DNA of 34,849 nt from Candidatus Obscuribacter sp. Its GTDB lineage: Bacteria; Cyanobacteriota; Vampirovibrionia; Obscuribacterales; Obscuribacteraceae. Positions 1 to 9,510 of this stretch are shown here, piece by piece. Below the pieces are notes generated by a model that was given only the letters and a program-made list of their open reading frames with translations, searched no databases and was not told the DNA's origin. Position 1 is the stretch's first letter. Every line of letters begins with the position of its first letter. Position numbers and translations under genes: made by a program. The stretch is from NCBI GenBank assembly GCA_021772095.1, contig JADYXR010000020.1:1-34849 (forward strand), in the 5' to 3' direction.

Positions 1-108
1 GAATAACCATTTGCTCAGGGGAGAGGTCACCTGTTCAAATGAATAACCATTTGCTCAGGGGAAGGTCACCTGTTCAAATGAATAACCATCTGCTCAGGGA
101 GACATCAC
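1..108. repeat. Tandem repeat, about 40-bp unit, 2.7 copies
   Basis: Units begin at 1, 41 and 80; the first two are nearly identical (40 and 39 bp), and the third decays after about 29 bp. Each unit junction contains an imperfect dyad: CAAATG at 36-41 and CATTTG at 48-53 around a 6-nt loop, extended by CTG and CAG arms (31-57). The second dyad at 70-96 has one mismatch. The array is cut by the window edge, so the copy number is unknown. No coding function is seen; it could be a VNTR, a multi-site operator, or part of the transcript of an upstream gene. Confidence 0.85.
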
Positions 109-129
109 AAGGAAACGCAAAAGAACGAA

Positions 130-180
130 GGGACCAACTGAGCTTTCGCTCAACTGGTCCCGACGTTTCGGTTTTTGTTT
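130..180 (+). terminator. Probable intrinsic terminator
   Basis: A hairpin runs from 130 to 161: seven outer base pairs (GGGACCA with TGGTCCC), a 2x2 internal mismatch, and an inner TGAGC/GCTCA stem with a TTTC loop. A T-rich run (GTTTTTGTTT) follows at 171-180, about 9 nt after the stem, which is farther than ideal. It most likely ends a plus-strand gene located left of the window. Confidence 0.6.
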
Positions 181-319
181 AGTACATGCGATTCGTACGT
201 TGGTATTCTCACCGATCAGCTTAACTGCCGAAACGCGAAAATTATGTGTGCTTTTGGCAATAAATTTTTCCAATCCCAAAACTGGGTAAAAACAGCAATA
301 TCCAGTCTCAAGGAATTCG

Positions 320-2308
320 ATGGTCGACTCGCACGACAAAACCATAAAGCACATCAGTTTGCCCGATGACTTACCGCTTTCGCCGGTCCAAAAGTTCAGG
401 CACGCGATTCTCGGCGACCCGATCTCCACTGAAGACGCTGGTCACACGCTGCTTCCCAAACATCTCGCTCTGCCTGTTTTTTCCTCGGACGCGATTTCGT
501 CAGTGGCCTACGCGACGCAACAAATCGTTCTTGCTCTCGGCGGCGCCGGTCTATGGGTGGCGTCGCAGCAAAGTACCTACACCACTTATACGATGGGTGT
601 CTCTGCCGCCATCGTGGCTTTGCTAGCCATCGTTGTTCTATCCTACTGGCAGACAATCTACGCCTATCCAAATGGTGGCGGCTCGTACATCGTTTCAAAA
701 AGCAATCTCGGCATTTTGCCTGGCTTAACTGCAGCCGGAGCGCTCCTGATTGACTATGTTTTGACCGTTTCGGTTTCGATTGCTTCCGGAATACAAAACT
801 TGAAAGATGTGCCGTTGTTCGCGCCCCTTCATGTCGGCGACCATCTGGTTTTGTATTGCGTTGTGGCGATTGCTCTGCTTACAATTGCTAATCTGCGCGG
901 ACTGAAAGAATCCGGCAGAATGTTTGCGCTGCCGACCTACATTTTTGTCTTCATGTGTTACCTGATGATTGGTCTGGGATTGATCGGTCCTTTCATCGGC
1001 TGGAACTTCCACACTGAATACGTAAACCAGGATTGGCCGGGCGGAACCGCCACCGCCACCAAAGCGGTCGGCACTTTCGGTTTGGTCGTCTTGCTGCGTG
1101 CGTTTGCAAATGGCTGCTCGGCGATGACTGGAACAGAGGCGATCAGCAATGGCGTTCCTGCGTTTATGGAACCCAAATCGCACAACGCCGCTTTGACTCT
1201 CGTAACTATGGGAATTATTCTCGGCACGATCTTCCTCGGCATTTCCTGGCTTGCCATGCAGTTTCACGTTGTCTATTGGGAAAATGGTGGTATCACCGCA
1301 CCATCTGTTATAGATCAAATTTCTGGTTGTGTTTTTGGAAAAACTGGAACCTGGAGTGTGGCATATCTGATCACTCAGATATTCACCGCACTAATACTGG
1401 TGCTCGCCGCCAACACGAGTTTTGCCGATTTCCCCCGCCTTTCCTCACTTCTGGCGCGCGACGGTTTTATGCCGAGGCAATTATCCAACCTCGGTGACAA
1501 ACTCGTTTTCAACAATGGCATCATCGCCCTTGGTGTGCTTGCCGCGATTTTAATTGTGATCAAGAAAGGCAGTGTCGATGCTCTGATTCCGCTGTACGCC
1601 ATCGGGGTGTTTCTCGCTTTTACCTTGTCGCAAGCGGGTATGGTCAAGCACTGGTTTAGCGATAAAACAAAAGGCTGGCAAATTAAAGCCACCATCAATG
1701 GTTGCGGGGCAATCGCCACATTCCTAGTTTTAATTGACATCGCCGTAGAAAAATTTGCCGAAGGCGCCTGGATGATCATGGTGCTGATTGTGATTTCGGT
1801 ATTTTGCTTCCGAAAAGTTTCAGCACACTATGCCGACGTCGTTCAGCAATTGCAACTGGTTGGCGACCATGCTATTCAGATCGTTCCAAGAGAGAACATT
1901 GTCTTGGTGTTGGTACAAAGCGTGAATAAAGGCACTCTGGAAGCCATTAACTACGCGCGTTCTCTTTCCTCGAAAACGATTGCTATTCACGTTGAAATTG
2001 ATGCCGAGCACACAGCCTTGTTGTCCGAAAAGTGGCTGACTTTGTTTCCTGATCTCGAACTCGAGGTGCTTGAGTCTCCGTACCGCTCGCTCGTCGCTCC
2101 GGTTTTGAGATTCGTCGATACCACTCGCATGGAGCACCCCGGCGCTAATGTGACCATCGTGATCTGCGAATTCATCGCCTCCAAGTGGTGGCACACTTTT
2201 CTGCACGGTCACACCGGTTTCATCCTGCGACTCGCACTGCTAACTAAGCGCGACGTCGTAACCGCCAACGTGCGTTACTTTCTCGAGAAGCATGATGAAG
2301 TCGTTTAA
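320..2308 (+). CDS. kimA: KimA-like APC-superfamily potassium permease
   Basis: This 662-aa protein has about 12 predicted membrane segments followed by a soluble C-terminal region of about 180 residues. The overall layout and several stretches ([10 protein letters not shown] near residue 54, [51 protein letters not shown] in the C-terminal domain) match my memory of Bacillus subtilis KimA/YdaO, a high-affinity K+/H+ symporter of the KUP-like APC branch. Potassium is therefore the likely substrate; a generic amino-acid permease is the main alternative. The ATG at 320 is supported by AAGGA at 310-314 with a 5-nt spacer. The TAA stop (2306-2308) overlaps the stop of the convergent metal ATPase. 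In Firmicutes kimA is controlled by a c-di-AMP riboswitch; I see no recognisable one in the short leader here. Confidence 0.85.
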   Translation: MVDSHDKTIKHISLPDDLPLSPVQKFRHAILGDPISTEDAGHTLLPKHLALPVFSSDAISSVAYATQQIVLALGGAGLWVASQQSTYTTYTMGVSAAIVALLAIVVLSYWQTIYAYPNGGGSYIVSKSNLGILPGLTAAGALLIDYVLTVSVSIASGIQNLKDVPLFAPLHVGDHLVLYCVVAIALLTIANLRGLKESGRMFALPTYIFVFMCYLMIGLGLIGPFIGWNFHTEYVNQDWPGGTATATKAVGTFGLVVLLRAFANGCSAMTGTEAISNGVPAFMEPKSHNAALTLVTMGIILGTIFLGISWLAMQFHVVYWENGGITAPSVIDQISGCVFGKTGTWSVAYLITQIFTALILVLAANTSFADFPRLSSLLARDGFMPRQLSNLGDKLVFNNGIIALGVLAAILIVIKKGSVDALIPLYAIGVFLAFTLSQAGMVKHWFSDKTKGWQIKATINGCGAIATFLVLIDIAVEKFAEGAWMIMVLIVISVFCFRKVSAHYADVVQQLQLVGDHAIQIVPRENIVLVLVQSVNKGTLEAINYARSLSSKTIAIHVEIDAEHTALLSEKWLTLFPDLELEVLESPYRSLVAPVLRFVDTTRMEHPGANVTIVICEFIASKWWHTFLHGHTGFILRLALLTKRDVVTANVRYFLEKHDEVV

Positions 2309-5300
2309 ACTGGCTTCATTGATTTCTGTTTGAATCGAATCAAACTCAAACCGTTGAACAAAACGATGAGTGTACTGCCTTCGTGGAGAATGACAGCTTG
2401 ACTGATTTGCACCCATCCGCATACAGTGGCGACAACCAACACGCTACTGACGCCAAGCGCAATCACCAGGTTCTGATTAATCTTGCGTGTCGCTTCTCGA
2501 GCCAGTTCGACAGCGAACGGGAGTTGTTCCAATCCGTTGCTCATCAAAACAAGGTCTGCTGTTTCAAGCGCTACATCAGAGCCGGTGCCGCCCATTGCAA
2601 TGCCGACCGATGCTGCTGCCAGCGCGGGCGCGTCGTTAACTCCGTCGCCTACCATGGCGACGCCACCTTCGTTTGCAAGGCTGCGCAAAATCTTGGCTTT
2701 GGCATCCGGCATTAGTGGCGCGCGTGCTTCATCGATGCCGATTTGCGAGGCAATTGCGCGAGCTACAGTTTGATTGTCACCGGACAGCATGACACTGCGG
2801 ACGATACCAAGGTCTTTGAGCGCACGTAGCACTCTGATGGTTTCGGATCTCACGGTATCAGCGATTCCGATAACGCCAAGGAAGCGATCGTCCTCGCTAA
2901 TTATCACAACCGTTTTTCCATCGCCTTCCAGTTCCGAAACGCTTGACGCAATAGAGTCTGATAGCGAAGCGAACATCGAAGAATTGCCTGCCCAAATCGT
3001 CCTGCCGTTGACGGTAGCTTTGACGCCCTGACCATGGGCGGCGTCGCTGCGTTCGGGCGAGACGGGTTTGATTCCCAGAGCCTTAGCGTTGTCGATTATC
3101 GCGTGAGCAAGAGGATGCGATGAGTGTGATTCAGCGCTGCTTGCGGCACTGATCAATTCGTTTTCGGTAACACCTGGTTCCAGCCGAAGGGCGACGACAC
3201 TTGGTTTTCCAATGGTCAAGGTTCCAGTTTTATCAAACGCGATTGCGTCGACTCGGCCTAACGTCTCAAGGTGCACGCCACCTTTAATTAGCACTCCACC
3301 CTTCGCGGCACGTGCCACCGCGGATAATACCGCCGCCGGGGTTGCGATAGCCAGGGCGCATGGAGATGCTGCCACCAGGAGCGAAATTCCACGAAGAACT
3401 GAAGCCGTGAGAGTTTCATGGCCAATGAAGTACAGGGCCAGTGAAAGTGATGGTGCCGCAACAAGAATGATCGGAACAAAAGTTTTTTCCAATCGTTGCG
3501 CGAATTTTTGAGAAGCTCCTTTTTGCGCTTCAGCTTCTGAAACCATGTCGACAATTTTGGCGAGCATCGATTCAGACGAGAGCTTCTTAACTTCAACTTC
3601 CAGCGTTCCGTTAGTGTTGATGGTGCCTGCAAAAACGTCATCGCCGGGACCGCGCGAAACCGGAACCGATTCACCAGTGATGGTGGCTTGATCCAGCATC
3701 GAGCTACCAACCAGAATCATGCCATCGAGCGGCACCCGGTCACCAGGGCGGACGATCATGATGTCGCCGCGTTTGACAGTCTGCACATCTAATTCGATTA
3801 TGTCGGGGCCTTGTTTGATAAAGGCTTTGTTCGGACGAAGTTTGCCCAGTGCTTCAACCGCATGGCGAGCCTGATCCATGGCTCGGTGTTCAAGCGCGTG
3901 TCCGAGGCTGAACAAAAATAATAGAAACGCACCTTCGAAAAATGCGCCAAGGCATCCGGCACCAATCGCCGCCAAAACCATCAGAGTCTCGATATCGGCG
4001 ATGCCGGACTTAACTGAATTCAGTGCTGCGCGTGCGGGAAACAATCCTGCGCATACCATTGCGGCAAAAAAGATGAATTGTCCGATTGTCGTATCGCCGG
4101 GACTTATCACGTGTTGGTAGAGAAATCCGAAGGCGAGAAGAACGCCGCCAACGATTGAAAGGGTCATCTGCAATTTTGGAGCCAGACCGCCGCCATGCGC
4201 GTGGAACGAGCAGGCATGCCCTTTTTCTGGTTCCTCTAATTCGTATCCGAGAGCATGAACTCGTTTGTCGATCGTTTTCGGGTTAGTTAATTCGCGATCG
4301 TATTCAACTACCAGTCTTTCCGCTGCGTAAGCTACATTGGCAGTGAGGATGCCGCTCATGCGTGATAACGAGTGTTCGATCAAATACCCGCATTGAGCAG
4401 AGTCCATACCGCGAACAAACCACGTCGTCTGCAAGTAGCGCTTGCTGACTGCGCTTCCGTGCGAGTCGATAGCTGCGCGCAGAGACTCCAGCGAAATTTT
4501 GGTTTCGTCATAGTGAATGCAAATTTCCGGCTTGCTGTCATCTCTTCGGATGTGTACTTCGCCGACTCCGACGACTGACTCCAGAATGCGCTCTAGTTGT
4601 TCGAATCTGCCGAACTCGTCTGTTTCGCCAGGGATGACTACTTCTAATTCAACCTGGCAAGCGTTGCCGCCTTGTTCGGACGGACGCGTTCGAAGAACGG
4701 CTTCTTTGCGTCGTTTCTCCGTATTAACCGGCGCCGGATGTTGATGTCCTCCGCAACCATGCCCGTGTTCGTGTTCGTGTTCGTGTTCGTGGTCGTGATC
4801 ATGATCGTGTGAGCATTCCGCACCGTGCACATGTACATCTGCTTGAACCGAATGATCGTCGTGCTTGCAATCAGCGCCGTGAACGTGCGCTTTGGCCGGT
4901 TCATGATCGTGTTTGCAATCAGCGCCGTGAACGTGCGCTTTGGCCGGTTCATGATCGTGTTTGCAATCAGCGCCGTGAACGTGCGCTTTGACTGGTTCAT
5001 GCTCGTGTTTGCAATCAGCGCCGTGAACGTGCGCTTTTGCAGGTTCATGCTCATGTTTGCAATCAGCGCCGTGGACGTGTGCTTTTGCAGGTTCATGATC
5101 ATGTTTGCAATCAGCGCCATGAACATGGCCGTTTTCTTCAGAATCGTGGACTTTGACGCTCACGCTAACGCCATGTTCACAGCTATCGTTGTGAACATGG
5201 GCTGATTCGTGCTTGTGGTCGTGTTCGCACTCCGGACTGTGGACATGCTCATCTGTGTGATGGTCATGATCATGGTCACAATCCGATCCGTGTATATGCT

Positions 5301-5355
5301 CACTTTCGTGTGCATGATCGTGTTTGCAATCTGGTCCGTGTTCGTGTTTCGACAT
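2305..5355 (-). CDS. P1B-type heavy-metal ATPase with giant His-rich N-terminus
   Basis: This 1016-aa metal-exporting P-type ATPase has all core motifs: TGES at 560-563 (actuator), S664-P665-C666 in the membrane ion path, phosphorylated D708 in DKTGT, an HP dipeptide in SSHPLA, and GDGVNDAP in the hinge. SPC instead of CPC, together with HEGST in the last membrane helix, points to the P1B-4 class (Co/Zn/Fe-type export); the exact metal cannot be read from sequence. Residues 1 to about 215 are an extraordinary His/Asp/Glu/Cys region built of [13 protein letters not shown] repeats. Two degenerate HMA-like folds follow (about 235-385) and lack the usual CxxC. The start is supported by GAGGA 6 nt upstream of the ATG. 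It is the last gene of the minus-strand operon with the two VWA genes, with a 43-bp gap to the preceding gene. The stop overlaps the stop of the KimA-like gene. Confidence 0.93.
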   Translation of the reverse strand: MSKHEHGPDCKHDHAHESEHIHGSDCDHDHDHHTDEHVHSPECEHDHKHESAHVHNDSCEHGVSVSVKVHDSEENGHVHGADCKHDHEPAKAHVHGADCKHEHEPAKAHVHGADCKHEHEPVKAHVHGADCKHDHEPAKAHVHGADCKHDHEPAKAHVHGADCKHDDHSVQADVHVHGAECSHDHDHDHEHEHEHEHGHGCGGHQHPAPVNTEKRRKEAVLRTRPSEQGGNACQVELEVVIPGETDEFGRFEQLERILESVVGVGEVHIRRDDSKPEICIHYDETKISLESLRAAIDSHGSAVSKRYLQTTWFVRGMDSAQCGYLIEHSLSRMSGILTANVAYAAERLVVEYDRELTNPKTIDKRVHALGYELEEPEKGHACSFHAHGGGLAPKLQMTLSIVGGVLLAFGFLYQHVISPGDTTIGQFIFFAAMVCAGLFPARAALNSVKSGIADIETLMVLAAIGAGCLGAFFEGAFLLFLFSLGHALEHRAMDQARHAVEALGKLRPNKAFIKQGPDIIELDVQTVKRGDIMIVRPGDRVPLDGMILVGSSMLDQATITGESVPVSRGPGDDVFAGTINTNGTLEVEVKKLSSESMLAKIVDMVSEAEAQKGASQKFAQRLEKTFVPIILVAAPSLSLALYFIGHETLTASVLRGISLLVAASPCALAIATPAAVLSAVARAAKGGVLIKGGVHLETLGRVDAIAFDKTGTLTIGKPSVVALRLEPGVTENELISAASSAESHSSHPLAHAIIDNAKALGIKPVSPERSDAAHGQGVKATVNGRTIWAGNSSMFASLSDSIASSVSELEGDGKTVVIISEDDRFLGVIGIADTVRSETIRVLRALKDLGIVRSVMLSGDNQTVARAIASQIGIDEARAPLMPDAKAKILRSLANEGGVAMVGDGVNDAPALAAASVGIAMGGTGSDVALETADLVLMSNGLEQLPFAVELAREATRKINQNLVIALGVSSVLVVATVCGWVQISQAVILHEGSTLIVLFNGLSLIRFKQKSMKPV
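4861..5148 (-). repeat. 48-bp in-frame coding tandem repeat (His-rich)
   Basis: Six consecutive 48-bp units start at 4861, 4909, 4957, 5005, 5053 and 5101 within the metal ATPase gene. Each encodes a 16-residue unit of the type [16 protein letters not shown]. Units are nearly identical at the DNA level, mostly differing at single positions, while the edge units diverge. Because 48 is a multiple of three, gain or loss of a unit keeps the frame and changes only the number of metal-binding modules. Long ORFs seen on the opposite strand here are shadows of this repeat. Confidence 0.95.
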
Positions 5356-5398
5356 CGTTTGTCCTCGAAGATCCGTGCAATTTGAAATTGACTAGGAT

Positions 5399-6361
5399 CT
5401 AGTGTCCATGACCGGAGCTTCTTTTTGTCGCGGGTGGAGCGTGGTCATCGTCATCATCGTCGTCGTCGTCGTCGTGATGATCTTCGTCTGGAATTGGTTG
5501 GGTGAATTTTTGTCCGCCAATTTCAAGTGTGAACGCGGTGCAACCCGGTGGCACTTTGAATTCAAGAACGGCTGGCAGACGCGATTCGTAGCGTTTCACG
5601 ACGGCGCCTTTGTCGTCGTAAATCGTTCCGCCGGCAGCGACTGTCATGGTTTCGTCGACGAGAACTGCAACCAGTTCTGCCATTTCTTCCATACGATCTG
5701 CGACGCGGTGGCACCATAAGTGTCCGACACCAGGGTACTCTTCGTGACAGATCTCTTCCATTTGTTCTTCGTCAATTTGTGAGCCGACTCCGACGAGTAC
5801 GAAGTTGAGTCTTGGCAGGCGACCTGCTTCGATTTCTTTGGCGACTTGAGCGGAATAGGCTTTGATATCGGCGGCATCATAGACTTGGCTGTCTGTGATA
5901 ATCACCGCGAGACCGCGCTTTGCTCCCTTCTCTACTTGCGTTTTTATGTACGAGACATAATCGCGGAGGACGGGCAACATGACCGTTCCTTTTCCAAAGT
6001 ATTGGGGCCCTGGGAACTTGTAATTTTTCGCATCGGGACCAGTTAGATCGCCTACAACTTCTAACTGAGAACCGTCGCCGGTCGCCCAGTAAGCCACTCT
6101 CAGCACACCGTCTTTATCTTTGGAAGCTAGATATTCGAGCATCCATTGCATCTGAGGCTCGACGGTGTTTCGTACGCCGCCGAGTTTTGCCAGAATTCCG
6201 CGCGGACCGTATTCGCCTTCCATACTGGCGGAACCGTCCATGTAGAGTGCCACATCAAGACCTTCGACTGTAGGATCATGCAATAAGGTGGCAAGAATGG
6301 TGCCACCCTTATTGTGAACATCCGAAAAAGGTTTGACTATTGTTTCGTGCTTATGACCCAT
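5399..6361 (-). CDS. VWA-domain protein with poly-Asp tail (paralogue 2)
   Basis: This 320-aa protein has a von Willebrand factor A domain of the copine/TerF-like type. The MIDAS motif DGSAS begins at D42, with later metal-coordinating candidates at GT in FGKGTVML and D in ITDSQVYD. No signal peptide is visible, so it is probably cytoplasmic. Downstream of the VWA domain is a short beta-rich region (about 235-290), then an acidic tail with ten consecutive Asp flanked by His and ending GHGH. It is closely related along its length to the neighbouring 309-aa protein, so the pair arose by tandem duplication. TerF-like VWA proteins belong to tellurite/metal-stress (Ter) systems, but no TerD-type gene is visible here. 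The location directly before the metal ATPase (43 bp) suggests a shared role in metal handling; that is inference. Confidence 0.88.
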   Translation of the reverse strand: MGHKHETIVKPFSDVHNKGGTILATLLHDPTVEGLDVALYMDGSASMEGEYGPRGILAKLGGVRNTVEPQMQWMLEYLASKDKDGVLRVAYWATGDGSQLEVVGDLTGPDAKNYKFPGPQYFGKGTVMLPVLRDYVSYIKTQVEKGAKRGLAVIITDSQVYDAADIKAYSAQVAKEIEAGRLPRLNFVLVGVGSQIDEEQMEEICHEEYPGVGHLWCHRVADRMEEMAELVAVLVDETMTVAAGGTIYDDKGAVVKRYESRLPAVLEFKVPPGCTAFTLEIGGQKFTQPIPDEDHHDDDDDDDDDDHAPPATKRSSGHGH

Positions 6362-6417
6362 GATTAAAAATCCTCTTCATTAAAACAGTGATGAACACTC
6401 ATTCTCAATGCTAGTTT

Positions 6418-7347
6418 TTAATGGTGATCGTCGTCATCGTCATCTTCCGGCAGCGGCTGCGTATATTTTTGTCCGTTGATTTCCAGCGTGAAGCTTTTGC
6501 ATCCTTCTGGAACTTGAAACTCAAGAATGGCTGGTAGACGCGCTTCGTAGCGAGCAAGCACTTTGCCTTTGTCATCGTATACGATACCACCAGAGGCAAC
6601 GGTCATTGTCTCATCGACGAGAACCGCGACGAGTTCTGCGACCTGATTGATCTCTTCGGCGACGCGGTGGCACCAGAGGTGACCGAAGCCGGGATATTCG
6701 ACGTGGCAAAGTTCTTCCATCTGTTCTTCGTCAACGCCGGAACCGACTCCGACTAGAATGAAGTTGAGACGCGGCAACTTTCCGTTTTTCATTTCGCGCA
6801 CGACTTCGGCGCAGTATTTAGTGACTTCTTCGGCATCGTGGATGACACCATCGGTGATGAAGACGGCGCATCCCTGACGAGCTCCATTGCGAGCTTGATC
6901 GCGCATGTAGCTCACGAAATCACGAATGGCTGGTTCCAAATTCGTAGAAGAACCGAAACTGCTTGGTCCTGGAAATTTGTATGTTTCGACATCCATACCT
7001 TTGAGTTCGCCGATTACTTCGATGGATTGGCGGTGACCGGTTGCCCAGTATGCGACGCGCAGCAAACCGTTTCGGTCTTTAGTTGCGAGGTACTCTAGAA
7101 TCCAGCGTACTTGAGGTTCTACAACGTTAGGTAGAAACTCGGTGTTTTTGCCGAGGAACCAATTGACGATACCGGACCATTTTTTCTTGTACTCGTATTC
7201 GTCTGTCATGCTGCCTGAGCCATCTAAGTAGATCGCCATATCGAGTCCTTCGACAGTCGGATCGTGAAGAAGCGTTGCTCGTACTTCACCGTGCTCGCAA
7301 TGAACATCCGAGAATGGCTCTACTGGTCTTTCGTGAACTTTAGTCAT
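6418..7347 (-). CDS. VWA-domain protein with acidic tail (paralogue 1)
   Basis: This 309-aa paralogue of the next gene shares N-terminal PFSDVH, LLHDPTVEGLD and the MIDAS motif DGSGS at D42. It differs by an insertion after the MIDAS (YKKKWSGIVNWFLGKN region) and a shorter tail of six Asp followed by two His at the very C-terminus. The VWA fold is of the copine/TerF type; no membrane or secretion signal is visible. An AAGGTGG stretch about 10 nt before the ATG could serve as ribosome binding site. It lies 82 bp after the WMxDF protein gene and 56 bp before the second VWA gene, all on the minus strand, consistent with one transcript. A Mg2+/Ca2+-dependent protein-binding role is typical of MIDAS domains; the partner is unknown. 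Confidence 0.88.
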   Translation of the reverse strand: MTKVHERPVEPFSDVHCEHGEVRATLLHDPTVEGLDMAIYLDGSGSMTDEYEYKKKWSGIVNWFLGKNTEFLPNVVEPQVRWILEYLATKDRNGLLRVAYWATGHRQSIEVIGELKGMDVETYKFPGPSSFGSSTNLEPAIRDFVSYMRDQARNGARQGCAVFITDGVIHDAEEVTKYCAEVVREMKNGKLPRLNFILVGVGSGVDEEQMEELCHVEYPGFGHLWCHRVAEEINQVAELVAVLVDETMTVASGGIVYDDKGKVLARYEARLPAILEFQVPEGCKSFTLEINGQKYTQPLPEDDDDDDHH

Positions 7348-7429
7348 TGTTTACTTACCACCTTAGTGTGAATGGACTTAACTCAAACAGGCAACCGTAT
7401 ATGGTGCTAAGCACCGATGCAAAAATGTA

Positions 7430-8914
7430 TTATTCGAAATCTTTCATCCAATCCGGCTTTGTTTCAGGCGGCTTGGGCTGTGCCTTTGCAGGCGATGGTT
7501 TGGTCGGGGCTTCCTTCGGAGGCGATTTTTGGGAAGGTGTAGCTTTTGCGGGTGACGACTTTGCAGATGTTTCCGTGCGTGGCTCTTCGTGTATCCGCGT
7601 TTGCGAACCGCTTTCGAAATCAGTCATCCAGCTCGGCTTCGCGCTTGCAGGCGGAGTCGCTTTCTGAGCCGTCGCAGCGACGCTTTTCAAATTCGTCAAC
7701 CGAGTTACGGGCGGACTTTCCGGCTGACGATGCGTTTCTATAAAGTCTTGCATCCATTCGGATTTTTGGTGTTTCCTGTTAACAGGTTGTGGTGTCGCGA
7801 CCGTGCCTTGCGGTGTTTTCACAGGCTTGGGTGGAGCGGCTTGTTTTCGTGATGCTCCGCTGCGTGCCTCGACGGACGCTTGCCGAACACGATTTTGCAG
7901 TGCCTTCGCCCGTGGTGGCGGATAGCCTGGCAGGTTTTTCAATGTTTCGCGCGCTAAGGCAATGAAATCGTCGACGGTGCCTTCGGGTGGCAACGTAAAC
8001 TTGTCTTTAATCACTTTGCCGATCGCATTCGTGACCGCGCTAGGAAGTGGGTGAGATAGAACATCCGGAAGGATGTTTGGTAGCAGCCCCGCCACGTTGG
8101 GCTGACGCATCGCCACTTCGCCTTTGATCACGTAACCGCGCGATTCCAGCTCCTTCTCGAACGAGAAACGGCTCACCACAGGTAGTGTCAGGTTTTTAAG
8201 CGGATGATTGATTTTCTCTTGTTCAATATCTTCTTTTAAAGCGGCGAGCATATCGAAAATTAAATTGGAAACCAGAAATTCGTTCCACGGATCGCCCAGT
8301 CCAATCTCGCCGGGCATCAGAGGATAAGCCATGACAAGCCCTTTGCCTCGAGCGATTTCTTCTTCGCGATCGCCGGGCAACAGTATGTTGAAACAGCGCG
8401 ATGTGGATCCTGCTGCGCCGGTTTGATAATGAAATGAATAGCCCGCAGAATTGACCAGGCCTGCGAGCAGGTCGAGGCGATTAACGGTAAGTTGTCCTTG
8501 GATACCCCGATGATTTTCTTCGGAGGCGGAGGGAAACGGACCGTAGAGAGTTCCGTACAGATAGACAGGATCGTTTAATCCAGGAGTCTCAGGCGGCTGT
8601 TCCAGAGCTTCAAGGTGGAACGTGTAAAACTCGATGCCGTCCATCGAACGGCTGGCTGCGGAGCCAATCACTTCGTTGAACGCCAGATCTTGTTGCACGA
8701 CTTCCGGAAGGTCGGAAAGTTGTTCGTCGCAAATCGCGCGCAGAAAGCCTGCTGCATCAATCGTGACCAGCCATTCCCGCTCAACAACGTGACGACCGCC
8801 CAGGAAAAAACTGTCAATAGCATGGACAGGTTCCAAGGTGCTGATGATGCCCTGTTCGGACCATTCAGAGTCAGTTCGACTGACAAAATATCGTGGTAGT
8901 GGACGAGAGGACAT
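7430..8914 (-). CDS. Unrecognised protein with three WMxDF motifs in a disordered tail
   Basis: I do not recognise this 494-aa protein. Residues 1 to about 340 look globular and soluble, with mixed alpha/beta composition and no signal peptide or membrane helix. From about 345 to the end it is Pro/Ala/Lys/Ser-rich and likely disordered. Embedded in the tail are three copies of a short motif: EWMQDFIE (W387), SWMTDFES (W429) and, as the exact C-terminus, DWMKDFE (W489). Each has a charged or polar residue, Trp-Met, a variable residue, Asp-Phe, spaced by 42 and 60 residues. Such spacing suggests a multivalent docking tail. It is the first gene of the operon with two VWA proteins and the metal ATPase, so the VWA domains are candidate partners. 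A TATACT element at 8968-8973 on the minus strand might be its -10 box, but no good -35 is seen. Confidence 0.8.
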   Translation of the reverse strand: MSSRPLPRYFVSRTDSEWSEQGIISTLEPVHAIDSFFLGGRHVVEREWLVTIDAAGFLRAICDEQLSDLPEVVQQDLAFNEVIGSAASRSMDGIEFYTFHLEALEQPPETPGLNDPVYLYGTLYGPFPSASEENHRGIQGQLTVNRLDLLAGLVNSAGYSFHYQTGAAGSTSRCFNILLPGDREEEIARGKGLVMAYPLMPGEIGLGDPWNEFLVSNLIFDMLAALKEDIEQEKINHPLKNLTLPVVSRFSFEKELESRGYVIKGEVAMRQPNVAGLLPNILPDVLSHPLPSAVTNAIGKVIKDKFTLPPEGTVDDFIALARETLKNLPGYPPPRAKALQNRVRQASVEARSGASRKQAAPPKPVKTPQGTVATPQPVNRKHQKSEWMQDFIETHRQPESPPVTRLTNLKSVAATAQKATPPASAKPSWMTDFESGSQTRIHEEPRTETSAKSSPAKATPSQKSPPKEAPTKPSPAKAQPKPPETKPDWMKDFE

Positions 8915-9234
8915 TTAACTTATTAACCGCGTACCTTGGTGAATCCAACATATCAGCCGGACGACGAAGTATAAGGTATCTGAATGATCTCATTATTAAT
9001 GGCGGAATTTGCTTGCTCGGAAAGTCCATATCCTCGCCAGGCAGAACCATGCTGATCTGGTGAGGGCGATTGCTGGCTGTCAAGTTCGGCTGGTATCGTA
9101 AACGTTTAACTCCATGCTGCGAAGCGGTTTGTTAAAAGCCTAACTTAATCGGTCTTAACGACTAATTCAGCCAATGCGAAACCTCAAATTCAGTCGAGAT
9201 CAGGCAATTCAATTTGAAAACAAAACGGTTGCTT

Positions 9235-9471
9235 TCAGTCGCTGCCAATCGGTGTTTCGATCTCCTGTGGACGTTCTCGACGAACTGCTGCGTTTGCAAC
9301 TAAAAATGCGCGTTTGCGTTTTCTTCTGCGCGACGCACGAATCGTGTTGGCGGTAACTGGCTGTTTTTCCGGCGACGTTGTTAAAGCTGAAAGCACAAGT
9401 AAGTACAAAATAGTAAATCCCATCGTCAGATAGAGAAAAACTGAAAATCCGTTATCCGGCATGAGCGGCAT
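9235..9471 (-). CDS. Small basic membrane protein, 78 aa
   Basis: The start at 9471 is set by an excellent ribosome binding site, AAGGAGGTG at 9476-9484, six nucleotides from AGGAGG to the ATG; a longer reading from 9510 has no such site. The product begins MPLMPDNG, has one hydrophobic helix (about residues 9-32), and then a strongly basic stretch (RRRKRKR) and a soluble tail of about 25 residues. The positive charges after the helix suggest that the C-terminus is cytoplasmic. I do not recognise the family. It stands alone between the VWA/ATPase operon and the glycosyltransferase gene. Confidence 0.6.
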   Translation of the reverse strand: MPLMPDNGFSVFLYLTMGFTILYLLVLSALTTSPEKQPVTANTIRASRRRKRKRAFLVANAAVRRERPQEIETPIGSD

Positions 9472-9510
9472 AAGACACCTCCTTCGAATGAACCCCTTCA
9501 TTAGGAACAA

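Noticed and set aside
1..108. CRISPR array
   Set aside because: The units are tandem with no unique spacers and are too few.
163..319. c-di-AMP (ydaO-type) riboswitch upstream of the KimA-like gene
   Set aside because: The leader is short, and I could not find the conserved core motifs or pseudoknot arms.
725..1318. 197-codon minus-strand ORF inside the KimA-like gene
   Set aside because: It is antisense to a clearly conserved membrane protein and is polar and low in similarity to anything I recognise.
4644..5205. Long ORFs within the 48-bp repeat in other frames, both strands
   Set aside because: They exist only because a stop-free 48-bp repeat multiplies any open frame. The ATPase frame has the His-rich metal-binding logic and continues into the pump.
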